DNA from: Vibrio tasmaniensis
GTDB lineage: Bacteria > Pseudomonadota > Gammaproteobacteria > Enterobacterales > Vibrionaceae
Direction: 5' to 3'
Length of the DNA stretch: 64,000 nucleotides
Assembly (NCBI RefSeq): GCF_024347635.1
Contig: NZ_AP025510.1
Span: 2,480,001-2,544,000 of the forward strand
The notes beneath the pieces are model-generated. The model was not told where the DNA came from. It did no database searches and saw only the letters and a list, made by a program, of their open reading frames with translations. Numbering within the stretch: position 1 is the first letter of the stretch; every line of letters begins with the position of its first letter. The position numbers and the translations under genes were made by a program. Shown in pieces: positions 9,296 to 17,839 of the stretch.

Positions 9296-10111
9296 ATGCG
9301 TAAATCACTTTTAACTCTTGGCCTACTTGCGGCAGCTTCTGCTCCAGTAATGGCGGCTGATTATTCTGACGGCGATACTCACAAAAATGATTACAACTGG
9401 ATGCAGTTTAATATCATGCACACTATCGACGAGAAGCCTCAAGACAAAGATCATACTTATCTTGAAATGGAGTTTGGTGGACGCTCTGGTATCTTCGATC
9501 TTTACGGTTACATTGATGTATTCAATCTAACTAACGATAGCGGCAGTGATAAAGCAAAAGACGATCAGCTGTTTGTTAAATTTGCACCTCGTATGTCTAT
9601 CGATGGCCTGACTGGTAAAGACCTTTCTTTTGGTCCGGTACAAGAACTATACGTAGCAAACTACACAACTATTGATGGTAAAGCTGACGGTGGTTACGCA
9701 ACTAAAACAGGTATCGGTTCAGACGTAATGGTACCTTGGTTTGGTAAAATGCAATTCAACCTTTACGCTAACTACGATCTAAATGCAAAAGATTGGAACG
9801 GTTACCAATTTTCTACAAACTGGTTTAAACCTTTCATGAACTTCGATAACGGTTCATTCATTGCTTACCAAGGTTACATTGACTACGAATTTGGTCGTGA
9901 TAGTTCATACAACCAGTCAAGCAACGGCGGAGCTATGTTCAATGGTATTTACTGGCACAATAACCAATTTGCTGTAGGTTACGGTCTTAAATTATACCAA
10001 GATGTATACGGCCTAAGAGACGGTGCTCTAATGGACCCGAACAAACCACAAATTGGTGAGTTCTCTACATCAGGCGTAGGTCACTACTTCGCAGTAACTT
10101 ACAAGTTCTAA
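9296..10111 (+). CDS. ompK: OmpK outer-membrane channel, Tsx family
   Basis: Outer-membrane beta-barrel of the nucleoside-specific Tsx/OmpK family. In Vibrio parahaemolyticus OmpK is the receptor of phage KVP40. I start it at ATG 9296, giving a 271-aa precursor with signal MRKSLLTLGLLAAASAPVMA cleaved near residue 20; the in-frame ATG 24 codons earlier would spoil the signal. Family marks include YNWMQFNIMHTIDEKP at the mature N-terminus, FGGRSGIFDLYGYIDVF, and a C-terminal barrel strand ending FAVTYKF with terminal Phe. Alternating aromatic residues run throughout. It is monocistronic, with a CRP-like site upstream and a strong terminator downstream. Confidence 0.93.
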   Translation: MRKSLLTLGLLAAASAPVMAADYSDGDTHKNDYNWMQFNIMHTIDEKPQDKDHTYLEMEFGGRSGIFDLYGYIDVFNLTNDSGSDKAKDDQLFVKFAPRMSIDGLTGKDLSFGPVQELYVANYTTIDGKADGGYATKTGIGSDVMVPWFGKMQFNLYANYDLNAKDWNGYQFSTNWFKPFMNFDNGSFIAYQGYIDYEFGRDSSYNQSSNGGAMFNGIYWHNNQFAVGYGLKLYQDVYGLRDGALMDPNKPQIGEFSTSGVGHYFAVTYKF

Positions 10112-10134
10112 TCGAACTTCTAATAAAGTTTCCA

Positions 10135-10163
10135 AAATGGCACCCTCGGGTGCCATTTTTTAT
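10135..10163 (+). terminator. terminator of ompK
   Basis: Stem AAATGGCACC / GGTGCCATTT with a CTCG loop and a T run. Confidence 0.9.
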
Positions 10164-10221
10164 TGCTTTCATTTAATGCCTCGTTATCCTTGCAGCACCA
10201 CTTTCTTATCTCGGTATTGCT

Positions 10222-11115
10222 GTGAACATCACTATTGTTGGGCCAGGGGCTATCGGCTCTTTATGGGCAATAAAACTGCTTCAAGCTGGTCATAATGTCT
10301 CTTTGTGGAGTCGAACCACTGATAACTCAATTGACTTATCACTTGATGGACAAGCTTCACTTTCCTTCAGTAACAACAATATCGAAAAGCTATCAGCGAG
10401 TGACTTAGTGATCTTCACAGTCAAAGCTTGGCAAGTCGAAGAAGCCACCACTGCGTTACTGCAGCATATCGATCCTGACACCGTTCTCATGTTCATGCAC
10501 AACGGTATGGGAGCCGTCGATCAGATAGCGGCTCAAATTGACGCTCACCCGGTAATATTGGCGACCACCACCCAGGCTGCATTTAAACCCAATCGCAACA
10601 ATGTATCCCACACAGGAATCGGCCAAACTCAATTGGGTGCTTTTAACCTCAAGGGTCAACAGTGCACTTTTTTAGTTGATGTGTTGGAACATGCCTTCCC
10701 TACCGTGAGTTGGAATCCAGAAATAAAAACAGCACTATGGACTAAGCTCGCCATCAATTGTGCTATCAACCCACTCACTGGGCTGGAGCAAATCAAGAAT
10801 GGCGAACTTGCAGATAAAAGGTTTGAGGATATTTTGAGTTCTATCATTAAAGAGCTCACGCAGGTTATGCAAGCCGAAGGGATCGCTTGTTCATCCGATG
10901 AATTGGAAGCAAGCGTCAAACAGGTTATCCAAGCCACGGCGCAGAACAACTCATCCATGAAGCAAGATATGTTTTTCCAGCGCAAGACAGAGATAGACTT
11001 CATTACCGGGCACCTGATAAAGACAGCACTTAAGCATCAAATCAAAGTTCCCGCTAACCAAAAGCTGTTTACTCAGGTTAAAGAGCGAGAAAATAGCTGG
11101 GATCATCAAGATTAG
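10222..11115 (+). CDS. panE: 2-dehydropantoate 2-reductase
   Basis: Ketopantoate reductase, which reduces 2-dehydropantoate to pantoate with NADPH in pantothenate and CoA synthesis. 297 aa, the usual length. The N-terminal Rossmann motif is GPGAIGSLWA (residues 7-16), followed by VKAWQ and MHNGMG, which line the nucleotide site. The C-terminal ApbA domain holds TKLAINCAINPLTGL with the conserved Lys and Asn, then SSMKQDMFFQRKTEIDFITG, the catalytic-site signature (SSMxQD...TEID). The start is GTG 10222 with no clear ribosome site; no better start exists because the Rossmann motif begins almost at once. It stands 87 nt before csdA, possibly sharing a transcript. Confidence 0.92.
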   Translation: MNITIVGPGAIGSLWAIKLLQAGHNVSLWSRTTDNSIDLSLDGQASLSFSNNNIEKLSASDLVIFTVKAWQVEEATTALLQHIDPDTVLMFMHNGMGAVDQIAAQIDAHPVILATTTQAAFKPNRNNVSHTGIGQTQLGAFNLKGQQCTFLVDVLEHAFPTVSWNPEIKTALWTKLAINCAINPLTGLEQIKNGELADKRFEDILSSIIKELTQVMQAEGIACSSDELEASVKQVIQATAQNNSSMKQDMFFQRKTEIDFITGHLIKTALKHQIKVPANQKLFTQVKERENSWDHQD

Positions 11116-11202
11116 TCAGCAACGGTTGACAAGTCGCGATAAAATAACAATACCGCTCAGCATAACGCTAGCACCAATTTCCAAGATTTTAGGTAAGAAT
11201 AG

Positions 11203-12414
11203 ATGCTTGATATCAATCACATCCGAGAGCAGTTCCCTGCGCTATCACAAACCATCAATCAACAGTCGTTGATTTATTTAGACAGCGCGGCAACGACACA
11301 AAAGCCTCAGGTAGTTATTGATGCTATTAGCCAATATTACTCCAAACAAAATGCCAATGTTCACCGAGGCAGCCACAGCTTAACCGCGAACGCGACCAGT
11401 CAGTTTGAAGCGGCAAGAGACAAAGTCGCTCAATTTATTGGCGCGGCTTCTTCAAAAGAGATCATTTGGACTCGTGGTGCAACCGAAGCTCTCAACCTGA
11501 TAGCTCAAACGTACGCAAGAAGCACGCTTCAAGCTGGTGATGAGATCTTGGTTAGCGAAATGGAGCATCACGCCAACATCGTGCCTTGGCAAATTGTGGC
11601 TGAACAAACCGGAGCGAAAGTCGTAAAAGTACCGATGACGTCAGATTGTGAATTTGACCTTGCTGCCTTTGACGCTCTATTAAATGATCGAACCAAGATT
11701 GTTGCTCTGGCTCAGATAACTAATGTGACGGGTTCTCGTCAGCCCATTGAAGAAGTGATCGAGAAAGCGCACAAGATGAATGCGATTGTTGTGGTCGATG
11801 GCGCACAAGGTATTGTTCATGAACCAGTAGATGTTACTGCTTTAGATGCGGATTTCTACGTTTTCTCAGGCCATAAACTCTACGCCCCTGCCGGCATAGG
11901 TGTGCTTTACGGCAAACTTGAATTGCTCGAAGCGATGCCCCCTTGGCATGGCGGTGGCAAAATGGTTGAGCGCGTGTCTTTCTCTGGTACCACATTTTCT
12001 GAACTGCCAGGGAAATTTGAAGCGGGCACGCCAAATGTGGCGGGAGCGATAGCATTAAGTACCGCAATAGAATGGTTAAGTGGTTTTGCTCAGCAAGATG
12101 TCGAAAATCATATCCACCAACTACAGCACGAGACTTATCTTGCACTCAGCAAGCTGGATGATATTCAGGTATTGGGTTATCAACCCAACGCAAGTGTGAT
12201 TACTTTTGTGATGGATGGCGTTCACCACCAAGATATTGCAACCCTGTTGGATCAACAAGGTATCGCAGTACGTGCTGGACACCACTGTGCTCACCCATTA
12301 ATGGATGCACTCAATGTCAAAGGGACAGTACGGATCTCATTTGGTATTTATAACAATCTGGATGATGTTGAAAAGCTGATTGCGGCGATAAAAAAAGCCG
12401 TTGATATGCTATAG
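11203..12414 (+). CDS. csdA: cysteine desulfurase CsdA (SufS type)
   Basis: PLP-dependent cysteine desulfurase that takes sulfur from cysteine and passes it as persulfide to CsdE. 403 aa. The PLP Lys lies in FSGHKLYAP (Lys225) and the catalytic Cys in RAGHHCAHP (Cys362), the group II (SufS/CsdA) arrangement. Also visible are YLDSAATTQKP near residue 25, NVHRGSHSLT near 52, and EMEHHANIVPWQ near 119. It faces csdE and tcdA across a terminator, the same trio as the E. coli csdA-csdE-tcdA locus, which favours CsdA over SufS because no suf genes are present. The ribosome site before ATG 11203 (AGGTAAGAATAG) is modest. Confidence 0.93.
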   Translation: MLDINHIREQFPALSQTINQQSLIYLDSAATTQKPQVVIDAISQYYSKQNANVHRGSHSLTANATSQFEAARDKVAQFIGAASSKEIIWTRGATEALNLIAQTYARSTLQAGDEILVSEMEHHANIVPWQIVAEQTGAKVVKVPMTSDCEFDLAAFDALLNDRTKIVALAQITNVTGSRQPIEEVIEKAHKMNAIVVVDGAQGIVHEPVDVTALDADFYVFSGHKLYAPAGIGVLYGKLELLEAMPPWHGGGKMVERVSFSGTTFSELPGKFEAGTPNVAGAIALSTAIEWLSGFAQQDVENHIHQLQHETYLALSKLDDIQVLGYQPNASVITFVMDGVHHQDIATLLDQQGIAVRAGHHCAHPLMDALNVKGTVRISFGIYNNLDDVEKLIAAIKKAVDML

Positions 12415-12446
12415 ATAGTAAAGAATAACGAGTAGCGAAATTATTT

Positions 12447-12476
12447 AGGGTTGACCTGTAGCGTCAACCCTTTTCG
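12447..12476. terminator. terminator between csdA and csdE
   Basis: Perfect 9-bp stem AGGGTTGAC / GTCAACCCT followed by TTT on the plus strand. It lies between convergent genes. Confidence 0.85.
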
Positions 12477-12497
12477 TTTCTATGTATCTAAGAGATA

Positions 12498-12926
12498 TTA
12501 AGCACTTAGCTCTTGGATTTGAGCAACAATCGCTTTTAATCCATTACCGCGAGATGGGCTTAGATGGGTAATTAAACCGATTTTTTCAAAGTATCCATCG
12601 ATATCAAATGCTTGAACCTGCTCTGATGTTTTACCGTCGTACGCAGCCATCACTAATGCAATCAGACCGCGCACGATACGCGCATCAGAATCAGCACAAA
12701 AGTGCCAAACACCGTCGATATTTTGAGAAACTAACCACACTTGGCTTTCACAGCCAGAGACAATCACCTGCTCACTTTTCAGTTCACCAGGCATAATTGG
12801 CAGTTTCTTACCCCATTGAATCACTTGGCGATAACGATCTTCCCAACCGTTAAATGTCTGCATTTTCGCGACAATATCATCACTGGTAATTTCAGTACCA
12901 AATGGAGAGCTTGGGAATGACATCAT
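12498..12926 (-). CDS. csdE: sulfur acceptor protein CsdE
   Basis: SufE-like protein that accepts persulfide sulfur from CsdA and hands it on. 142 aa from ATG 12926 (MMSFPSSPFGTEI); a TTG four codons upstream is possible but less likely. The acceptor Cys lies in VIVSGCESQVWL at about residue 59, the family's conserved loop. Other family marks are FNGWEDRYRQVIQWGKKLP near 25-43, DSDARIVRGLIALV near the middle and LSPSRGNGLKAIV at the C-terminus. It is convergent with csdA and followed on the same strand after about 70 nt upstream by tcdA, so csdE and tcdA are likely cotranscribed. Confidence 0.92.
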   Translation of the reverse strand: MMSFPSSPFGTEITSDDIVAKMQTFNGWEDRYRQVIQWGKKLPIMPGELKSEQVIVSGCESQVWLVSQNIDGVWHFCADSDARIVRGLIALVMAAYDGKTSEQVQAFDIDGYFEKIGLITHLSPSRGNGLKAIVAQIQELSA

Positions 12927-12999
12927 TTTAATATCCAATAGATTATGACTAAATGTACAGGTGACAAAGGTTTAGTGTTGTAAAGCAGATAATAGAGAA

Positions 13000-13809
13000 C
13001 TACTTAGCGTGCTTTTGAATCAACTTTTCGACAATACGCGAAACAGCCACAAAACCAAATGTAGCCGTTACAACCGTTGCCGCACCAAAACCCGTCGCGC
13101 AATCCATACGTTTTGGACCTTCTGCGGTCGCTTTCGCAGCACATACACTGCCGTCGGCTTGAGGGTATTTAAGTTGCTCAGTCGAGAACACACAATCGAT
13201 ACCAAACTTACGCGCAGGGTTCTTAGGGAAATTATGATGACGACGCAGCGTATCTTTTAGTTTCTTTGCGAGTGGATCTTGAATCGTCTTAGTCAGATCA
13301 GCCACTTTGATTTGAGTCGGGTCAACTTGCCCACCCGCGCCACCCGTAGTGATCACTTTGATTTTGTTGCTACGACAATACGCCAACAGTGAAGCCTTAG
13401 CTTTCATGCTATCAATCGCATCGAGCACAAAGTCGAACTCTTTCGATAGGTATTCAGCCTGATTATCTGGCCCGATAAAGTCATCAATCAGGTTAACTTT
13501 GCACTCTGGGTTAATCAGCTTAACGCGCTCTGCCATCACTTCGATTTTACTCTTACCAACCGTGCCCGACATTGCATGGATCTGACGGTTGATGTTCGTC
13601 ACGCACACATCATCCATATCGATCAATGTCAGCTCACCTAAACCAGTACGAGCAAGCGCTTCAACCGCCCATGAACCGACACCGCCAATACCGATCACAC
13701 ACACGTGTGCTGCTCTAAGTATATCTACTTCACTATTGCCATACAGGCGACGAGTGCCACCAAATCGTTGGTCATAGTTTTCTGAAGCTGGAGTGGTCAA
13801 TTCACGCAT
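13000..13809 (-). CDS. tcdA: tRNA threonylcarbamoyladenosine dehydratase TcdA
   Basis: E1-like enzyme (formerly CsdL/YgdL) that dehydrates t6A37 to the cyclic ct6A form in ANN-decoding tRNAs, using ATP; the CsdA-CsdE system assists it. 269 aa from ATG 13809; a TTG start four codons earlier cannot be excluded. The ThiF/MoeB-type nucleotide loop VIGIGGVGSWA lies at about residues 38-48. Then come DMDDVCVTNINRQIHA, DAIDSMKAKASL and TTGGAGGQVDPTQI, and the C-terminal EGPKRMDCATGFGAATVVTATFGF. All are as in the E. coli protein. Its leader holds the mltA terminator. Confidence 0.94.
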   Translation of the reverse strand: MRELTTPASENYDQRFGGTRRLYGNSEVDILRAAHVCVIGIGGVGSWAVEALARTGLGELTLIDMDDVCVTNINRQIHAMSGTVGKSKIEVMAERVKLINPECKVNLIDDFIGPDNQAEYLSKEFDFVLDAIDSMKAKASLLAYCRSNKIKVITTGGAGGQVDPTQIKVADLTKTIQDPLAKKLKDTLRRHHNFPKNPARKFGIDCVFSTEQLKYPQADGSVCAAKATAEGPKRMDCATGFGAATVVTATFGFVAVSRIVEKLIQKHAK

Positions 13810-13830
13810 TGTTGCCGCCAATTTATTTCT

Positions 13831-13866
13831 GAGAAAAAGAAAAGAGTGCGTTTTATACGCACTCTT
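13831..13866 (-). terminator. terminator of mltA
   Basis: On the minus strand, AAGAGTGCG / CGCACTCTT with a 7-nt loop is followed by TTCTTTTTC. It lies between mltA and tcdA. Confidence 0.8.
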
Positions 13867-13922
13867 GAATTAAAAGTCTAGGGGATTAGCGATTCGCTTT
13901 CAATGCCCTATTTTATTGCCGC

Positions 13923-15035
13923 TTACTCGACCTTTTCAGGTGGTAAAGCCCAAGGCGCTTCAGTTGCACTGCCATCTAAGCCAAGTTTCCACACCCGACC
14001 AAAATGCTTGTAATGGCCTGCTTCAGTACCTGCTCGTGGGCCCATACCATGATAGAGATCCAAATGGTTTTGCTTAACCGCACCACCCGTATCCAAAACC
14101 AGTAACAGTCTTAGTTGGTGCGCGCCGCTCCACGTGCCATCGGCATTCAACAATGGAACCTCAGCCAAAATAGGTGTACCCATAGGTAAGATCGAACGAT
14201 CACCCGCAACTGCTGCCATCGGTAATAGAGGAATGCCTGCACTGCCCATTACGGATAGATCATCTCTCGCGCTAAAGAAGACAAAAGATGGGTTTTGCTC
14301 AAGCAGCTCTTTTACCACTTCAGGATCGTTTGCCAATACCCACTCTTTGATTGCTTTCAATGACATTTTTTCGCGTGGCACTAAACCTCGCTCGATCAAA
14401 ACACGGCCGATACTCACGTAAGCTTTGTTGTTCTTACCCGCGTATGCAAAATATTGCAGCGTGTCATCATCTCCGAAATGCACAAAGCCGCTGCCCTGTA
14501 CTTCCATCATAAATGGGTCGATACGGTTTGCCGAGTAACCTAACTCAAGACCTTGGCCTTCTAATGCACCGTTGTAGATCTCTTCGCGTGTAGGACACTC
14601 TTTATCACACTCTGGAAGCCCATAAACAGGGAATCGATATTCTTCGTTTGCTTCATGTCGCAATTCCATTACAGGAGAAAAGTACCCCGTAAACAAAACA
14701 TTGCCTTGCTTATCGCCACCGCCTAATTGAGCTGTTTGAACGCCAAAATTAGCGAGTTCACTCGGCTCTCCACTCAGCACCGCCCATTCATTGAGTTGCT
14801 GATAAAGCGGCTCATAGATTTTAGCCATCGAAGGGGATTTAGAAACCACCATCTCAGCTTGCTCTGCAAATGCGGTGTAGTCTCTTGGTTTATTAGATTC
14901 AACCAAATCGACCTTATTTAAGGTTCGGGGAAATTCACCATCAAGGTGTTGTTGGGCAAGATCAGTGGGTTGAGCACAGCCAAATAAGAAAGAGGCAGCA
15001 ACAAGGGGAAGCCATTTTTTAATCACAAGAGTCAT
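13923..15035 (-). CDS. mltA: membrane-bound lytic murein transglycosylase A
   Basis: Outer-membrane lipoprotein that cleaves peptidoglycan to 1,6-anhydromuropeptides, the substrates of AmpG. About 370 aa. I start at ATG 15035 (MTLVIKKWLP), which puts the lipid Cys at residue 20 (LFGC). ATG 15053 would add six residues, and neither has a good ribosome site. The MltA domain shows FTGYFSPVMELR, the segment FMMEVQGSGFVHFGD, YAGKNNKAYVSIGRVLI, LLEQNPSFVFF and AGDRSILPMGTPILAEVPLL. The 3D domain has LLLVLDTGGAVKQNHLDLY, whose Asp corresponds to the catalytic Asp of E. coli MltA. It stands alone with its own terminator. Confidence 0.93.
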   Translation of the reverse strand: MTLVIKKWLPLVAASFLFGCAQPTDLAQQHLDGEFPRTLNKVDLVESNKPRDYTAFAEQAEMVVSKSPSMAKIYEPLYQQLNEWAVLSGEPSELANFGVQTAQLGGGDKQGNVLFTGYFSPVMELRHEANEEYRFPVYGLPECDKECPTREEIYNGALEGQGLELGYSANRIDPFMMEVQGSGFVHFGDDDTLQYFAYAGKNNKAYVSIGRVLIERGLVPREKMSLKAIKEWVLANDPEVVKELLEQNPSFVFFSARDDLSVMGSAGIPLLPMAAVAGDRSILPMGTPILAEVPLLNADGTWSGAHQLRLLLVLDTGGAVKQNHLDLYHGMGPRAGTEAGHYKHFGRVWKLGLDGSATEAPWALPPEKVE

Positions 15036-15109
15036 CCTAAATATTCTATGCATCGAGGATGACAAAAACGATCAGATAACACAATCTTAGATTGTAAATG
15101 TTTACAATA

Positions 15110-15271
15110 ATACCAATCACAGTAAATAAGTGATTAAAAATAGCGTAGGAAAAAATCTTGAGAACAAGGCAGATCTTTTTGATAAGTAGTTATTCTACAA
15201 TCAAAAATTCTAACGAAGTTATCGAGTTTTTTAACAAGCTAGGGTGACCAATTATTTACTACGATTGGTAT
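15110..15271. repeat. MITE-like inverted-repeat element
   Basis: A 162-bp element bounded by 20-bp terminal inverted repeats: 15110-15129 (ATACCAATCACAGTAAATAA) against the reverse complement of 15252-15271, identical at 18 of 20 positions. It is too small to code and sits in the intergenic space between mltA and the DUF2850 gene. From memory, elements with these ends are common between genes in Vibrio; that is recollection, not a search. TA-rich flanks (AATA and ATAA) fit a possible short target duplication. No transposase is nearby. Confidence 0.7.
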
Positions 15272-15279
15272 AAGATAAC

Positions 15280-15768
15280 CTATCGAACTGAGTTATCGAT
15301 ATGACCTTTAAGACGAAAGACTGGATTATAGTGATTATCCGATACAAGCATCATTTCTGTCTTATCAGAATTCGTTATGCGGAAGTGATACGTTTTATTG
15401 CCGGCCTTATATTCGAAGTACTTACCATCGAAATCAAAATGAGTCGACACAACAGAGCCTCGCACTGACACACCATTTTCACTCAGCACAAACTCGTCCG
15501 CAGCATAACGAGCGACATCTTGCTCTACCCAAGTTCCATATATTTGACTATTAGGCGTTATCGCATCTTGCACTCTATAAAACACATCGGCAAACAAGGA
15601 AGCGACGGCAAACGAACCCACCAAAGCTAAAACCATTAAACTGCGTTCAATGACCTTCCGTCTCAATTTAGGTTTGTTGCGCTGCTCTGCTCCACTGTAG
15701 AGACCTCTAGCGATCTCATCAATCTTACTCTTTCTTGCTGGATTTTTTTGCATTCGTTTACGACTCAT
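15280..15768 (-). CDS. DUF2850 membrane-anchored protein
   Basis: Small protein of unknown function, about 162 aa from ATG 15768 (MSRKRMQKNP); a GTG eight codons upstream is possible. The N-terminal 45 residues are strongly basic and presumably cytoplasmic (NPARKSKIDEIARGL, then KPKLRRKVIE). One membrane helix follows (SLMVLALVGSFAVASLFADVF). The outer domain then reads YGTWVEQDVARYAADEFVL ... NHYNPVFRLKG, which I recognise as the DUF2850 pattern of vibrios. It is divergent from argA, and its 3' end lies within 10 bp of the MITE-like element. The start lacks a clear ribosome site. Confidence 0.7.
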   Translation of the reverse strand: MSRKRMQKNPARKSKIDEIARGLYSGAEQRNKPKLRRKVIERSLMVLALVGSFAVASLFADVFYRVQDAITPNSQIYGTWVEQDVARYAADEFVLSENGVSVRGSVVSTHFDFDGKYFEYKAGNKTYHFRITNSDKTEMMLVSDNHYNPVFRLKGHIDNSVR

Positions 15769-15859
15769 AAGGATGCTGTACGCATTGTACACTGAGACAG
15801 TTTATAAAACGAAGCCTAGATGAGAATAGTTTGCGCTTCATTCCAAAAAGTTGTTGTTC

Positions 15860-15898
15860 AGATTTGAATTTAAATGCTAAATTATCGAATAAATAAAC
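15860..15898 (+). promoter_or_regulatory. possible ArgR (ARG box) region before argA
   Basis: TTTGAATTTAAATGCT at about 15863-15878 resembles one ARG box (consensus TNTGAATWWWWATTCA), with a weaker partner CGAATAAATAAAC about 20 bp on. Paired boxes are typical for ArgR. The match is imperfect in the right half-sites. Confidence 0.35.
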
Positions 15899-15914
15899 AA
15901 GGAAGGCTTATTCT

Positions 15915-17252
15915 GTGAAATTAAGAAGTACGGCGCTAGTCAAAGGCTTTAGGCAATCGACCCCTTATGTAAATGCTCACCGTGGGAAAACCATGGTCAT
16001 TATGCTGGGAGGTGAAGCCGTTGCCGATAGAAACTTTGGTAATATTATTAATGATATAGCCCTACTTCATAGCCTTGGGGTTAAGATTGTTCTCGTTCAT
16101 GGGGCTAGACCACAGATCAATCAACTGTTAGAAAAACAAGATTGTCATACGCCTTACCATAAAAATATTAGAGTCACAGATGAATATTCTTTAGGTGTCG
16201 CGATGCAGGCGGCTGGGCAACTACAACTTGCGATCACCGCTCGCCTTTCAATGAGTTTAAATAACACCCCGATGGCAGGAACTCAACTCAATGTGATGAG
16301 TGGTAACTTCATTACCGCTCAACCCTTAGGCGTCGATGATGGCACGGATTACTGCCACAGCGGACGCATTCGTCGAATAGACATCGAAGGGATCAATCGC
16401 ACCCTTGACCAAGGTTCCATCGTCCTTCTTGGGCCTATTGCCAGTTCAGTCACCGGCGAAAGCTTCAACCTGCTTTCGGAAGAGGTTGCGACACAAGTTG
16501 CTATCCGTTTAAAAGCCGACAAACTGATTGGCTTTTGTTCGGAGCAAGGGGTAACCGACGAAAATGGTAATGTACTCGCCGAACTCTTCCCTAAAGACGC
16601 TAAGCAAATTCTTGAACGCTTAACGGAGTCTCAGGACCCCGCCGAAGACATGAGTACCGGAACACTGCGCTTCTTAAAAGGAGCGATCTCAGCTTGCCGA
16701 GCAGGCGTGCCTCGTTGTCACTTAATCAGCTACAAAGTCGATGGCGCATTGATCCAAGAACTGTTCTCTTTTGATGGTATTGGAACCCAAGTAGTGATGG
16801 CGAGTGCGGAACAAGTAAGACAAGCTCAAATTGACGATATTGGTGGCATCTTTGACCTCATTCGACCTCTAGAAGAACAAGGCATCTTAGTGCGTCGCTC
16901 AAGAGAACAATTGGAGCAAGAAGTCCATCGCTTTACCATTATCGAAAAAGACGGGCTAATTATAGGCTGTGCAGCACTATACGCTTACCCCGAAGATCAC
17001 ATGGCAGAAATGGCCTGTGTCGCTATTCACCCTGATTACCGGGATGGAAACCGTGGCCAGTTACTGCTTGATTACATGCGCCACCAATCCAAATCTCGTG
17101 ATATCGACCAGATCTTTGTTCTTACCACACACAGCCTTCATTGGTTCCGTGAACAGGGTTTTTACGAAATAACGGTTGATGAATTACCAATGGAAAAGCA
17201 AGGTCTGTACAACTATCAAAGGAACTCCAAGATCTTAGCGTTAAATGTGTAA
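15915..17252 (+). CDS. argA: N-acetylglutamate synthase
   Basis: First enzyme of arginine synthesis: acetyl-CoA plus glutamate gives N-acetylglutamate. It is normally feedback-inhibited by arginine. 445 aa. The N-terminal amino-acid-kinase-like regulatory domain (about 1-290) has [23 protein letters not shown] and [16 protein letters not shown]. The C-terminal GNAT acetyltransferase domain (about 295-445) has [19 protein letters not shown], the acetyl-CoA loop, and [11 protein letters not shown]. The start is GTG 15915 with an AAGGAAGG site upstream. The gene order beside recD, recB and recC matches E. coli, where argA is also next to recD. Confidence 0.95.
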   Translation: MKLRSTALVKGFRQSTPYVNAHRGKTMVIMLGGEAVADRNFGNIINDIALLHSLGVKIVLVHGARPQINQLLEKQDCHTPYHKNIRVTDEYSLGVAMQAAGQLQLAITARLSMSLNNTPMAGTQLNVMSGNFITAQPLGVDDGTDYCHSGRIRRIDIEGINRTLDQGSIVLLGPIASSVTGESFNLLSEEVATQVAIRLKADKLIGFCSEQGVTDENGNVLAELFPKDAKQILERLTESQDPAEDMSTGTLRFLKGAISACRAGVPRCHLISYKVDGALIQELFSFDGIGTQVVMASAEQVRQAQIDDIGGIFDLIRPLEEQGILVRRSREQLEQEVHRFTIIEKDGLIIGCAALYAYPEDHMAEMACVAIHPDYRDGNRGQLLLDYMRHQSKSRDIDQIFVLTTHSLHWFREQGFYEITVDELPMEKQGLYNYQRNSKILALNV

Positions 17253-17530
17253 ATGAAATTTGGAGCAAAACCTCACTTTAATAACAACTCTATTGCAAAT
17301 TGAATCGTTTGCTATGTGATATTTATTAAATATGCACTTTCATTCACAGCCGTAATTGTATAGAATTTGCACGCTTTATGAATATTGACAAGCGTTTTTA
17401 TTGGAATGCCGCCGAATGTTTAAGCTATGACATTCAGGTGGTCACTGCACGGATTGCTATACCCGTTAACGATCAGCATGCTAGTAGTCAGTCTGCTCGT
17501 TAATATAAACAGCAAAAGAGCAACATTGAT

Positions 17531-17722
17531 ATGAGAACCATTGTTTGTAACTCGCTGCAAAGTTTTTGGGATATGGCTGATAACCAATTCTTAGAAGGGC
17601 TAGACGTACACTGCGTGTTCCCTGTGAGCGAAAATCTAAAAGAGTTTATTTTGAATTGCCAACCAAAATACAAGATAAACCATATATCGTTTACTCGAGC
17701 GTTTTTAGGAACAGATTCTTAA
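17531..17722 (+). CDS. small hypothetical protein, 63 aa
   Basis: ORF of 63 codons between argA and recD, convergent with recD. I do not recognise a named family. The composition is protein-like: CNSLQSFWDMADNQFLEGL, then VHCVFPVSENLKEFILNCQ, then NHISFTRAFLG, with balanced charged and aromatic residues. The ribosome site is weak (AAAGAGCAACATTGAT before ATG). A 41-codon ORF (17378-17503, MNIDKRFYWNAAECLSYDIQ...) lies upstream in the same frame and is separated by a TAA, so the pair might be one disrupted gene or a leader and a gene. Confidence that this is expressed is moderate. Confidence 0.4.
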   Translation: MRTIVCNSLQSFWDMADNQFLEGLDVHCVFPVSENLKEFILNCQPKYKINHISFTRAFLGTDS

Positions 17723-17839
17723 TAACGCTCAAAGCGACCAGGGATGGTTGCTTTATGTACTATCTGTTAGCCATTTAGCCGCGTTGCCCCTCGCGATACC
17801 CTTCCCTAGAACCCACTAACAGTTGAAGTGAACAACTCA

